Notes: a model not told the origin generated them from the sequence alone. A stretch of 64,000 nucleotides of DNA from an uncultured Bacteroidales bacterium (GCA_900319645.1 ONPG01000003.1:1-64000), one strand, 5' to 3'. Shown: positions 45,871 to 52,940, counted from the stretch's first letter. Numbers and translations: made by a program.

Positions 45871-46260
45871 CTTCGAGGTTTTGTTGGTAAATAAAACAAG
45901 ATAAACACTTTTGAATGTTTTTGCGCTTCGCGCTATGCGTACTTTGTGGCTAAAACTCCTTGTGTGCAAGCACCCAGATAGTTTTATCCCAAACTCCACA
46001 ACTCTGACGAGAAAAAACATTCAAAAGAGATAAATTTAAATAAAAGCACGCAGTTTTTTCTTTAAGTCGCTGCGAATTTATCTTAATTTATCTCTTTGAG
46101 TGCTTTAACTCGAAGAGTGAACAAATAGTTAGTAAAAGCTGTCTGGAAGCTTGCTTACAAGCAGATTTTGGTAACTATTGGTTCAAGGAGCTTGCTCCTA
46201 AAGCACTCAAAGCTTTTATCTTCTTTTATTTACATGTCAAAGATCGCCAATGCCAAAGCT
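45871..46260. repeat. Cluster of long inverted repeats, no gene
   Basis: Three overlapping dyads: CTTTTGAATGTTTTT (45908-45922) with AAAAACATTCAAAAG (46013-46027), perfect 15 bp; AAAGAGATAAATT (46024-46036) with AATTTATCTCTTT (46085-46097), perfect 13 bp; CTTTGAGTGCTTT (46094-46106) with AAAGCACTCAAAG (46200-46212), perfect 13 bp. The last encloses a second imperfect stem (AAATAGTTA near 46122 with TAACTATTG near 46172). TCTGGAAGCTTGCTTACAAG (46142-46161) recurs exactly at 51101 and 52961. Confidence 0.75.
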
Positions 46261-46443
46261 TCACTTCTTCTTGACGCCTTGATAATCTTCTGTCACTTTC
46301 GTCTGGATGGTAGCAGACGACTGGGCAGAGTCCGCACAGATGGTGCAGGTGGTCGTAGTGGCGATCACGCGCGTCGCTTTGCAGCCGACGGTGACGGCAC
46401 TACATACCGCGATGAGGACTAACATTAGTACTAACTTTTTCAT
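46261..46443 (-). CDS. Small lipoprotein, spanin-like position
   Basis: 60 residues starting at the ATG at 46443: MKKLVLMLVLIAVCSAVTVG and then C, a clear lipobox with Cys21, followed by a short Thr-rich mature part ending QGVKKK. It overlaps the 3' end of the DUF5675 gene by 44 bp. In size and position it resembles small lipoproteins of Bacteroidales phage-like cassettes and could be an outer-membrane spanin-type subunit; that role is inference. Confidence 0.65.
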   Translation of the reverse strand: MKKLVLMLVLIAVCSAVTVGCKATRVIATTTTCTICADSAQSSATIQTKVTEDYQGVKKK

Positions 46444-46879
46444 AATCTGTATATTTGGGATAATCAATGATTTGTTTTTGGTAGGCTCTGTCGCGTCCGG
46501 GATACCAGTCGATGATCTCCAGCCGGATGTCCTCGCACTTTTTCTGTTCGTAGAGCAAACGCTCGACCACGGCTTTGTACTCGGCTTTGCGGTTAAGGAG
46601 GATACAGCCCTGCGAGTGCTCGGGTTTGATGCCGCCGTGAATCCGGATGCCAGTCCGCCCGGGTACGTTCCTCACCAGTGGCAGGAGCTTGCCGAACCGC
46701 GGGCTCATTGTTACCGCGACGGGATAGACCATCGCCGGGATCATCTTGTTTGCGTTCTCCAGCGTGCTTGCCGCCTTGACGAGCAGCGTCTCTCCCAATC
46801 TGCCCGGCTGGCACATATACAACGTCCCGCGTACCGCCTTGCCCTCTGCCTTATCTCGATATAACTTGTAGTAACTCAT
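46400..46879 (-). CDS. DUF5675-like protein with YkuD-type motif
   Basis: The start ATG at 46879 gives MSYYKLYRDKAEGKAVRGTL; the upstream extension is repeat-encoded. 159 residues. The central part RTGIRIHGGIKPEHSQGCIL contains HGG and S-x-GC, spaced like the catalytic His and Cys of L,D-transpeptidases (YkuD). I place it in DUF5675, a family common in phage-like cassettes of this phylum. A peptidoglycan-directed activity is inferred. No signal peptide is visible, so export would need the neighbouring holin-like protein or another route. Confidence 0.7.
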   Translation of the reverse strand: MSYYKLYRDKAEGKAVRGTLYMCQPGRLGETLLVKAASTLENANKMIPAMVYPVAVTMSPRFGKLLPLVRNVPGRTGIRIHGGIKPEHSQGCILLNRKAEYKAVVERLLYEQKKCEDIRLEIIDWYPGRDRAYQKQIIDYPKYTDYEKVSTNVSPHRGM

Positions 46880-46916
46880 AATTGATAATTGATAGTCGAA
46901 AGTCGAAAGTCGAAAG
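46880..46916. repeat. GAAAGTC word repeat
   Basis: ATTGATAATTGATA then three GTCGAAA words fill the gap between the DUF5675 and holin-like genes. Confidence 0.75.
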
Positions 46917-47111
46917 CTACCGTCCTCGTTTCTGCCGATAGGTGTAGTCAATTCCGAACAGAGCCCCTGCAAAGGTAGCAACTTCGCCGAACCCGATGAG
47001 CAAACTCTCGTGTATCTGACCTTGTGGCGCTATGAAGACTCCGCAGAACAGCAGTATCAACCCGCCTATCGAGAGCACCGCCGCTGTAATCAATTGCATA
47101 TTCAAATTCAT
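46917..47111 (-). CDS. Holin-like small membrane protein
   Basis: 64 residues from the ATG at 47111. Two hydrophobic segments (about residues 7-27, LITAAVLSIGGLILLFCGVF, and 36-52, LLIGFGEVATFAGALFG) are joined by a short loop, with a basic tail (YRQKRGR). This is the layout of a class II holin. It sits just upstream of the peptidoglycan-type DUF5675 gene and the small lipoprotein, which together would form a minimal lysis module; this is inference from order and topology. Confidence 0.6.
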   Translation of the reverse strand: MNLNMQLITAAVLSIGGLILLFCGVFIAPQGQIHESLLIGFGEVATFAGALFGIDYTYRQKRGR

Positions 47112-47342
47112 AATACCTCGTTTCCTGCTTCGCGTGATAGCACGAAGTATGCCCGTTGTTGCCATAAGCAATGTCCATTGTCCGGCATAGTATGCCGGTT
47201 CTTTCTTTCGTCCATCGCCAACGCCAAAGCCAAAGCCAAAGCCAACGCCAATATCCCGATTTCGACGACAAAGATACAAAAAAAAAGGGCGTTTGTCAAT
47301 GTTATTTCCAAAAAACGCCCTCTTTAGTCCAAAAAATGCGGA
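47112..47342. other. Intergenic gap with GCCAAA words
   Basis: Contains CCAACGCCAAAGCCAAAGCC words (47217-47248), an A8 run and an AT-rich stretch. No ORF is supported. Confidence 0.5.
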
Positions 47343-47609
47343 TTAGAGATACTTATACAGGTTATAACCTGTGTAGATCTGGAACGAGGCTATCTCGCTG
47401 AATAGCAGATATCCGCCTCCGGCTTTTTTCGTCTCGCGTTTATACATCGCGCTCGGGCTCGGCGAAGGGAACTCCGGATGTTCCGCCCAACACAGCACCA
47501 GCGTGCGGATGTCAAAGTAGAAATATGCCCTTGCATCCGCGCCTTTTTTCTCCCGCACGGCTTTGGTTAGAGCCGCCGCCAGTTGTATATGCGTGTACCT
47601 TTCTTGCAT
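47343..47609 (-). CDS. Hypothetical cassette protein, 88 residues
   Basis: Starting at the ATG at 47609: MQERYTHIQLAAALTKAVRE, then KKGADARAYFYFDIRTLVLCW and a Tyr-rich end (SFQIYTGYNLYKYL). An alternative Met lies five codons upstream (47624). The further N-terminal open frame (ESRKSKVERR) is encoded by the GACTTTC word repeat and is not likely translated. I do not recognise the family. Confidence 0.5.
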   Translation of the reverse strand: MQERYTHIQLAAALTKAVREKKGADARAYFYFDIRTLVLCWAEHPEFPSPSPSAMYKRETKKAGGGYLLFSEIASFQIYTGYNLYKYL

Positions 47610-47627
47610 TTGACTTCTTCCCATTGC

Positions 47628-47701
47628 GTTTTGAGTTTGTTTGATGTTTTGATGTTTTGATGTTGGACGTCTTTCGACTTTCGACTTTCGACTTTCGACC
47701 C
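47628..47701. repeat. GATGTTTT and TTTCGAC word repeats
   Basis: Three TTTTGATG words (47638-47668) followed by four TTTCGAC words (47672-47698), filling the gap between two cassette genes. The same pair of word families recurs at 48062 and 48185. Confidence 0.8.
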
Positions 47702-48061
47702 TCAACTTTCATAAAGTTTGTGCAGAAAAAAGATATCCCGTGCGTGGTAGAACTCTCTGCCGGTGTCCTGCCGGATGTGGTAATAGATGAGCGTGTAGGG
47801 ATTATCTCTGAGGTCGCTCGAAGCTTCCCGCGCAGCTTCCAGCAGTTCCTCCCGACTGACGGAGATATCCTTGATGTGCAGTTGGAGCATCGCAAGCTCC
47901 GCACAGGCGAGGATGAACCGGTAGTGTCCGTAGTGCGGTACGTATCCGCGGGAGTTGCGTTTGCTGACGAACTGTCCGTTTTGGAACTGGATCGAGTAGC
48001 CGAATCCCTTTCCTAACGACCCGGCGATGTGCATACATTGTGTAGTTAAAACGATTTGCAT
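47702..48061 (-). CDS. Hypothetical cassette protein, 119 residues
   Basis: The ATG at 48061 gives MQIVLTTQCMHIAGSLGKGF, followed by YVPHYGHYRFILACAELAML and a helical C-terminal part (SREELLEAAREASSDLRDNP, then FYHARDIFFLHKLYES). Soluble and compact; no recognised motif. The 92 residues encoded upstream in the same frame are repeats and not credible. It is part of the minus-strand cassette. Confidence 0.5.
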   Translation of the reverse strand: MQIVLTTQCMHIAGSLGKGFGYSIQFQNGQFVSKRNSRGYVPHYGHYRFILACAELAMLQLHIKDISVSREELLEAAREASSDLRDNPYTLIYYHIRQDTGREFYHARDIFFLHKLYES

Positions 48062-48367
48062 AGGTTTTGATGTTTTGATGTTGGACAATGGACGATGGAC
48101 AATAGACCAATTTGCTTTAGCGATGCCCTTGTCCTTTCCGTTTCCTTGATGGTATTGATGTCCATTGTCCATTGTCCATTGTCCATTGTCTTTCGACTTT
48201 CGACTTTCGACTTTCGACTTAATGAGGGTGTTTATATAATCTCCGGCATGGTATGTCGGAGCCCCTTTCAGTTTAATAAGCGCCAATGCCAATGCCAAAG
48301 CCTTTATCGTTCCAATATCGAGCCAATATCGAGCCAATATCGGGATAGCCCTCCCTTCGCAGCCCTT
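48062..48367. repeat. Dense block of word repeats
   Basis: Successive families: TTTTGATG (48064-48085), GGACAATGGACGATGGACAA (48083-48105), four GTCCATT words (48161-48188), four TTTCGAC words (48190-48220), GCCAATGCCAAAGCC (48282-48300) and three CCAATATCGAG words (48312-48345). No gene seen. The last family matches, in reverse orientation, the CCGATAATGG repeat near 19170. Confidence 0.75.
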
Positions 48368-49147
48368 CTACCAAATCCGTATCACTGGCAGTTGGAAGCG
48401 TTCGGCTTCGATCCGTGTGCAGATGAGGAAGCGGTTGTCGTAGGCCACTTGCACCAACTCGAGCCCCTCCGCCCGGGCGTTGTCCTGAGCGATGCCGTCG
48501 AGGAACTGCGGCTGTGGGTCGGGGAAGTCGCTGATGAACCAATCCGGACGGGGTTTGCGGAATCCTTTCGGGTCACGCAGCGCGGCTATCATCGCCGATT
48601 GCTTGATCGGGTTGCTCCGCTGCCAGAGGAAATAGGCGGTGTTCTCCGTGTCAGGATAGAAGCCGTTGTTGGTGTTTCTGAAAAGCTCCATAAATTCCTT
48701 AAATTGGGGTGCGGGGTTCTCGTGCGCATCGTGCGCAGGCACGTGCGTCAATCCCTCTTCTTCTTTCTTTTTTTCGTTCATAACTCTTTTATTTAGGGGG
48801 GTTATAGGGGGGAGTGCATTTTGCACGCTTTCGTGTGCATTTTGCACACTCTCCGTTGCAATTTGCACATTCTCCGTTGCAATTTGCACACTCTCCGTTG
48901 CATTTTGCACAGAATACAAGTGCTCATCATCGCGCTTCTCGATAACCCCCAGATTTAACAATTTTTGCACCGCCCGGAAGGCTGTTGTGCGATTGATCTC
49001 AAACGGCATAGCATCGGCGAGTGCGGCATAGTTGCCGTACCAACCGCGACCTGCACGCGTGCATTTCGCAATGCACGCGTATATACAGGCCTCGTTGGCA
49101 TTCAGTTGATGCTCCTTAGCAATCTTATCTTCCAACAGGAGTTTCAT
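48368..49147 (-). CDS. Winged-helix replication- or transcription-type protein with tandem heptad repeats
   Basis: 259 residues. The N-terminus (ANEACIYACIAKCTRAG, YAALADAMPFEINRTTAFR, LLNLGVIEKR) is a winged-helix domain as in phage replication initiators. Residues about 78-112 contain five 7-residue repeats of the type TESVQIA, encoded by 21-bp direct repeats (48816-48920). The C-terminal part (FRNTNNGFYPDTENTAYFLW) is unlike anything I can name. It may start replication of the cassette or regulate it; this is inference. Confidence 0.55.
   Translation of the reverse strand: MKLLLEDKIAKEHQLNANEACIYACIAKCTRAGRGWYGNYAALADAMPFEINRTTAFRAVQKLLNLGVIEKRDDEHLYSVQNATESVQIATENVQIATESVQNAHESVQNALPPITPLNKRVMNEKKKEEEGLTHVPAHDAHENPAPQFKEFMELFRNTNNGFYPDTENTAYFLWQRSNPIKQSAMIAALRDPKGFRKPRPDWFISDFPDPQPQFLDGIAQDNARAEGLELVQVAYDNRFLICTRIEAERFQLPVIRIW
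48816..48920. repeat. Five 21-bp iteron-like direct repeats inside the winged-helix gene
   Basis: Units begin GCAnTTTGCAC at 48816, 48837, 48858, 48879 and 48900; the middle three end CTCCGTT. Each contains the near-palindrome GCA(A/T)TTTGC. The period is exactly 21, so the reading frame is preserved. Confidence 0.85.
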
Positions 49148-49211
49148 TTTTAACTTTTCAGTTTAATCCAAAGCCAACGCCAACGCCAAAGCCAAAGCCG
49201 TCTTCCTTTCA
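49148..49211. repeat. CTTTTCA and GCCAAC words
   Basis: TTTTTAACTTTTCAGTTTAA followed by CCAAAGCCAACGCCAACGCC words fill the gap. The first word also occurs inside the GH32 gene near 35088-35115. Confidence 0.65.
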
Positions 49212-49682
49212 CTATTCCGTTTCCTTGATGGCTTTGATAACGGCTTTGATCTCGTCGGGCTTGGTACCCGGGTGGCGTGCTACGTAGCCTTCCACGATGC
49301 CGTTCAACTGCTTGGTGATAGCCGACGACATCCGTTTGAGGTTCTCCTGCTCGCGTTTCAGTCCGCGCCAGTTCTGGCAGTCCTCCTCCGTGTATTTGTT
49401 CGACTTGCTGAGGTCGTATTTCTCCGTTATCTGGAGCTGGAACTTAAGCACCTGACGCCCGCCATAAACATCCGTCTCCACCTCAAAGGAGCCTTGTGAC
49501 TTTCCTTGTTCCGTCAGAATAGCGGAAGCCATATTGACAGCCTCGTCGCTCAGTTCGGTGATGCGATCCTCGCAGGCTGCGATGAGCATGCGCAAGGCGT
49601 GGGTTTGTACTAACGCGTTCGCGTTGTTTAATACTGCTGAATTGGCGTTCACAAACGCCGTGGTCAATTCTAATGCTTTCAT
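49212..49682 (-). CDS. Hypothetical phage-like protein, 156 residues
   Basis: The ATG at 49682 gives MKALELTTAFVNANSAVLNN. Middle part SFEVETDVYGGRQVLKFQLQ and a helical, charged C-terminus (QENLKRMSSAITKQLNGIVE, ending IKAVIKAIKETE). The mix of beta core and coiled C-terminus resembles small phage recombination or DNA-metabolism proteins, but I cannot assign it. It follows the HNH gene with a 5-bp gap, so the two are co-transcribed. Confidence 0.55.
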   Translation of the reverse strand: MKALELTTAFVNANSAVLNNANALVQTHALRMLIAACEDRITELSDEAVNMASAILTEQGKSQGSFEVETDVYGGRQVLKFQLQITEKYDLSKSNKYTEEDCQNWRGLKREQENLKRMSSAITKQLNGIVEGYVARHPGTKPDEIKAVIKAIKETE

Positions 49683-49687
49683 AATGA

Positions 49688-50197
49688 TTAAATTTGTTTG
49701 TTTGTTGATAAATTGAAAATGCGTTTGAGTTCGGCGATGGGCATCTGCGTGGGGTCTTTGCCTTCCTTGCGCAGGCGGTAGAGGATCCATCTCCGGCGGT
49801 TATTCTCCTCGGCTGTGATCTCCTCGAGATTGTCCAAGTTCCAGTTCAGGACGTTGCCATCGACATGGTCAATCTCCCATTTGACGCCGTCGGCATCGGT
49901 TTTCTTTCTTGGTCCTACCCACGTCTCCCACATCAAAATGTGCACGTCAATGTTAATTCCTGCTATGGGTTCGCAAAGACGCGGACGGAAGCTGTGGTTC
50001 CTGGTGTCGTTTCTCCCTACGCCATAGGTTTGCACTTTGAGTTCGCGCATCACCCATCCGTCGTCGGTCAATACCGCCCTGGCGGGCGAGAAGAACCTCC
50101 CGTCGCGGGAGCAATAGAGCGGCTTGGGTGTCGGGCACAGCCGCACGATAGTCCCGTCCGTCAGCCGCAGTTGGTGAACAAGTTGTTCCGGTAACAT
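49688..50197 (-). CDS. HNH homing-type endonuclease
   Basis: 169 residues from the ATG at 50197. His86 in VHILMWETWVGP and the segment WEIDHVDGNVLNWNLDNLEE (Asp110, His111, Asn120) plus ENNRRR form an HNH_3 nuclease core as in phage HNH endonucleases. It should nick or cut DNA. First gene of the minus-strand cassette; a TACCTTTG box lies about 90 bp upstream (50294-50287). Confidence 0.8.
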   Translation of the reverse strand: MLPEQLVHQLRLTDGTIVRLCPTPKPLYCSRDGRFFSPARAVLTDDGWVMRELKVQTYGVGRNDTRNHSFRPRLCEPIAGINIDVHILMWETWVGPRKKTDADGVKWEIDHVDGNVLNWNLDNLEEITAEENNRRRWILYRLRKEGKDPTQMPIAELKRIFNLSTNKQI

Positions 50198-50286
50198 AGT
50201 TTTTTTATCAGCCTCCCGTCTTACGAAACGTCTTCCCGCAGGTGCACCACGCACCCCATCGAGCCGCTTCTTCCGGAAAAGCGGTG

Positions 50287-50294
50287 CAAAGGTA
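50287..50294 (-). promoter_or_regulatory. Possible -7 box for the cassette
   Basis: TACCTTTG on the minus strand (50294-50287) fits the -7 consensus, but no TTTG box is at the expected distance, so the call is weak. Confidence 0.3.
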
Positions 50295-50416
50295 CGGCTT
50301 TCTTAACAAACAATGGAGGGTGTCACATCCTCCGTTTGTATCAAAAAAAATGTTATACGCGCGAGACGTTTGCACAAAAAATATGTTGTAAAACATATAA
50401 AAAAAATACACAATTA

Positions 50417-50448
50417 TTTGCGTATCTCCGAAAAAAGTTGTAATTTTG
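50417..50448 (+). promoter_or_regulatory. Promoter for the small genes at 50470-50960
   Basis: TTTG (50417-50420), 20 bases, TAATTTTG (50441-50448), with the extended box TTTGCGTAT. The likely start is near 50455. Confidence 0.75.
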
Positions 50449-50469
50449 TGCGATATTTCAATAGCGCAC

Positions 50470-50685
50470 GTGGTCAGAACGGTTTACGATAGTATCAGGC
50501 AGCAGAAGCTGAACAAAACGTGGGGCGATAATCTCGTCCTCTTTGCGCGATGCGAGACGCTTGAATACTACTATCAGATATACAAAGCCGTGATTGTTGA
50601 GCGTGAGAAGCAAAAGTACGGATATATTCAACGAGTTTGTAACTCGTTGAAAATCAACAAAATGGGGGGGGTATTTGGCGATTGA
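50470..50685 (+). CDS. Small hypothetical protein, doubtful
   Basis: An open frame of 71 residues from GTG 50470 after a good promoter. It reads VVRTVYDSIRQQKLNKTWGD and CETLEYYYQIYKAVIVEREK. No ATG start and no known family; it may be a remnant. Its stop overlaps the TTG start of the next gene. Confidence 0.3.
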   Translation: MVRTVYDSIRQQKLNKTWGDNLVLFARCETLEYYYQIYKAVIVEREKQKYGYIQRVCNSLKINKMGGVFGD

Positions 50686-50960
50686 CAAATTTATGGTACT
50701 GGAAGCGGTCAAGGAAATGGAAGAGACTGTGTTTGATACTGATATTCTCCGTCGCGCTAATGAGCTGTAGGCCTGCGAACGGCGTGGCTTTTGTCTGCGG
50801 TAAATTACCGGCACTCGAAACAACCTTCCCGGACGGCACCGTCAAACGCTATTATAAAGGAAACTATGAGCGGAATGGCATCGTGACGGATACCGCGCTA
50901 ACCTTGATTATAGAAACAAAAAACGACACGCTCTGTGCCGTTTATACTTGGAAAGAGTAA
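50682..50960 (+). CDS. Small lipoprotein of unknown function
   Basis: 92 residues from TTG 50682. Basic start (WKRSRKWKR), hydrophobic segment LCLILIFSVALMSC with a lipobox Cys, then a beta-rich part (VKRYYKGNYERNGIVTDT, TLIIETKNDTLCAVYTWKE). No ATG is in frame before the signal. It overlaps the preceding frame by 4 bp. Repeat module 1 begins right after its stop. Confidence 0.5.
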   Translation: MTNLWYWKRSRKWKRLCLILIFSVALMSCRPANGVAFVCGKLPALETTFPDGTVKRYYKGNYERNGIVTDTALTLIIETKNDTLCAVYTWKE

Positions 50961-51080
50961 TGCGCCAAAGCGCTTATGAGTATGCGTGTGCTTAGTCGCC
51001 TTGGTGAGCGAGCTCCCCAGTCGCCTAAACGCCCTCATCCTCACCGCCAAAGGCGGTAACAGCCCCTTCGGAAATAAACA
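50961..51080 (+). repeat. Repeat module 1, copy A (120 bp)
   Basis: Begins TGCGCCAAAGCGCTTATGAG and ends CTTCGGAAATAAACA; near-identical to 52786-52905 and 55355-55474, all in the same orientation. It contains short stems such as GCGCcaaaGCGC and CCGCCaaaGGCGG. Confidence 0.9.
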
Positions 51081-51144
51081 GCGTTAGGGTGACAGACCGA
51101 TCTGGAAGCTTGCTTACAAGGCGGCATAGCAACCTAAGGCACAT
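51081..51144 (+). repeat. Repeat module 2, copy A (64 bp)
   Basis: GCGTTAGGGTGACAG to CCTAAGGCACAT; near-identical to 52941-53004. Its core TCTGGAAGCTTGCTTACAAG also occurs at 46142-46161. Confidence 0.9.
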
Positions 51145-51414
51145 CTCGGGGTCCCCAACGTAAACCGAAGCCGCAGGCTGTTTGCGGTGGGGAGAGCGGA
51201 GGTATCGAGCGCCCCAACGACGACGAGGTCGTCGGTCAATGCGCGAGATTGCCGAACGCGAACGACAAGGGGTTTTATAGGTTTTTTTCTAAATCAGTTC
51301 TTTGTGGATTTTTTGGATCATTTTTGTGACTTTTTGGACAAAAAAAATCACAAAAAACTTGCGTATTTGAGAAAAAAGCAGTACCTTTGCAGGCGGAATA
51401 GACTTTGGCAGAAT
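51145..51414. other. Gene-free gap upstream of the RhuM gene
   Basis: Holds a GACGACGAGGTCGTCGG-type palindrome (about 51220-51238) and repeat module 3 (51269-51391, starting GGGGTTTTATAGG, shared with 53031-53151), which contains the promoter. Confidence 0.6.
51358..51389 (+). promoter_or_regulatory. Promoter of the RhuM gene
   Basis: CTTG (51358-51361), 20 bases, TACCTTTG (51382-51389), with the extended box CTTGCGTAT. The leader would be only about 20 nt. Confidence 0.75.
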
Positions 51415-52353
51415 ATGAAAGACGAAATAGTACTATATCAACCAAACGATACGATCCAATTGGAGGTGCGTGTTCAGGATGACACCGTTTGGCTTAACCG
51501 CAACCAGATGGCTGTGCTTTTTGATCGTGATGTTAAAACCATCGGCAAGCATATCAATAATGCGCTACGCGAGGAGTTGGCTCCAGTTGTCGCAAAAAAT
51601 GCGATAACTCAAAAATCTATTCAGGGAGTCGCAAAATTTGCGACTCCCTGCGAAAATCCAGTTGTCGCAAAAATTGCGACAACTGCTACAGATGGCAAAA
51701 CATATCTTGTTGAGTACTATAGTCTTGATGTGATTCTATCGGTAGGTTATCGTGTCAAAAGTAGTAGAGGTATAGAGTTTCGCCGATGGGCAAATAGTGT
51801 GCTCCGGGAATACATATTGCGTGGTCATGCCATTAACCAGCGTATTTTAGCGGTTGAGGAGCGTGTTGACAGCCGATTGATAGCTCAAGAGCGAAGATTA
51901 GAGGCTGTAGAAGAAAAGATTGATTTCTTCGTCCGCACATCCTTGCCTCCTATTGAACAAGTCTTCTTCGATGGCGAATTCTTTGAAGCACGCGTACTAT
52001 TGGAACGGATTATTAAGACAGCCACAAAGCGTGTCATCATTATTGATGGCTATGTGGACGCAGCTACTTTTGAGATGCTTGATGTGCGTACTAACGGAGT
52101 AACTGCCGACATCTATTCTGATAGTGAATACAAATCCCTTCGCGACGCGCACAACGCATCTAAAGGCAAACAACCAATCAACACGCATAAATGGTCTAAA
52201 TCTTCGCACGACCGATGGCTGATTATTGACGATAGCCTCTACCATTGTGGTCATTCGCTCAAAGATATGGGCAAGAAACTATCCGCTATTATGCGTATGG
52301 ATTTGAACCCGGAGGTAGTGTTGAATGAAGTAAGAAAACCAACTGTCGCATAA
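51415..52353 (+). CDS. RhuM-family protein with C-terminal PLD-like domain
   Basis: 312 residues from the ATG at 51415, chosen because the promoter ends at 51389. The N-terminal region (VWLNRNQMAVLFDRDVKTIG, then EYYSLDVILSVGYRVKSSRG and FRRWANSVLREYILRGHAIN) is the RhuM/virulence-protein signature, a winged-helix DNA-binding fold. A coiled region follows (RLIAQERRLEAVEEKI), then a domain with IIIDGYVDAATFEML and SSHDRWLIIDD, resembling PLD-type nuclease or sensor domains, with HDR in place of HxK. Three VAK(N/F/I)A repeats at residues 58-90 are encoded by DNA palindromes. Likely a DNA-binding regulator or a defence-type protein; role unknown. Confidence 0.8.
   Translation: MKDEIVLYQPNDTIQLEVRVQDDTVWLNRNQMAVLFDRDVKTIGKHINNALREELAPVVAKNAITQKSIQGVAKFATPCENPVVAKIATTATDGKTYLVEYYSLDVILSVGYRVKSSRGIEFRRWANSVLREYILRGHAINQRILAVEERVDSRLIAQERRLEAVEEKIDFFVRTSLPPIEQVFFDGEFFEARVLLERIIKTATKRVIIIDGYVDAATFEMLDVRTNGVTADIYSDSEYKSLRDAHNASKGKQPINTHKWSKSSHDRWLIIDDSLYHCGHSLKDMGKKLSAIMRMDLNPEVVLNEVRKPTVA
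51585..51684. repeat. Three GTCGCA/TGCGAC palindromes inside the RhuM gene
   Basis: 51585-51609: AGTTGTCGCA/TGCGATAACT, one mismatch. 51622-51650: perfect, arms CAGGGAGTCGCAAA and TTTGCGACTCCCTG around one A. 51660-51684: perfect, arms AGTTGTCGCAA and TTGCGACAACT around AAA. Confidence 0.9.
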
Positions 52354-52365
52354 TCTGCGATAGTT
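52341..52365. repeat. Fourth GTCGCA palindrome over the RhuM stop codon
   Basis: AACTGTCGCA and TGCGATAGTT with one mismatch surround the TAA stop (52351-52353). It has no T-run, so it is not an ordinary terminator. Confidence 0.75.
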
Positions 52366-52662
52366 CAACATACCGCTGAGCTCAGTAGCGTAAAAAATGT
52401 GTGAAGAAGTGCGACGGAACGCACTTCGAGTGAAGCGCCCGAGTAGTACCCACTACGAGGATAAAGCGCAAACATAGAATAAATTGACATATTATATAAA
52501 AGGCGTTTATTGACGCTTGTTTGGATTCGTTAAACAGCAACATAAATAACCATAAATATTTACAAAATTCAGGTTTATGGGTCAATTTGCAGGCTAAAAA
52601 CTTGCGTATACCCAGTATTTATCGTATCTTTGCAGCATTCAAAACACCTAAAAATGCTGCTT
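52366..52662. other. Gene-free gap with the promoter of the transposase stub
   Basis: AT-rich. It includes a CGGAACGCACTTCG segment (about 52410) and the promoter at 52601-52632. No ORF is supported. Confidence 0.5.
52601..52632 (+). promoter_or_regulatory. Promoter before the transposase stub
   Basis: CTTG (52601-52604), 20 bases, TATCTTTG (52625-52632), with the extended box CTTGCGTAT. Confidence 0.7.
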
Positions 52663-52884
52663 ATGAACAAGAAAAAGTGCCCTAAATGCGGATCCGTAAA
52701 GACCAAGGAAAATATACCAAAGAAACGGCGAATTGTGCTAATTACGCTAATTATAAAAAAACATACAAAACCCCTCAGTGGCTGTTGCGCCAAAGCGCTT
52801 ATGAGCATGCGTGTGCTTAGTCGCCTTGGTGAGCGAGCTCCCCAGTCGCCTAAACGCCCTCATCCTCACCGCCAAAGGCGGTAA
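52663..52884 (+). pseudogene. Truncated transposase N-terminus (zinc ribbon) fused to repeat sequence
   Basis: From the ATG at 52663 the frame reads MNKKKCPKCGSVKTKEN, a CxxC zinc ribbon as at the N-terminus of IS1- or IS1595-type transposases. After residue about 20 the coding sequence is replaced by repeat DNA (module 0 from 52723, then module 1), giving an Arg/Pro-rich tail. So the gene was cut by the repeat's arrival or by a deletion. The small zinc-ribbon start could also be a separate protein; the matching repeat copy at 55291 argues for truncation. Confidence 0.5.
52723..52785 (+). repeat. Repeat module 0, copy B
   Basis: AAACGGCGAATTGTG to CCCCTCAGTGGCTGT; near-identical to 55291-55354. 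Absent before copy A at 50961. Confidence 0.85.
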
Positions 52885-52905
52885 CAGCCCCTTCGGAAAT
52901 AAACA
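52786..52905 (+). repeat. Repeat module 1, copy B (120 bp)
   Basis: Near-identical to 50961-51080; one visible change is GAGCATG for GAGTATG. A 35-bp insertion absent from copy A follows (52906-52940). Confidence 0.9.
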
Positions 52906-52940
52906 TATGTCCGCAGGCGTTTGTACTCCGCAAGGAGTGT

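Noticed and set aside
45871..46020. N-terminal extension of the small protein at 45583 to the Met at 46020
   Set aside because: The extension covers the 15-bp inverted repeat and has no protein-like composition; the Met at 45870 gives a compact product.
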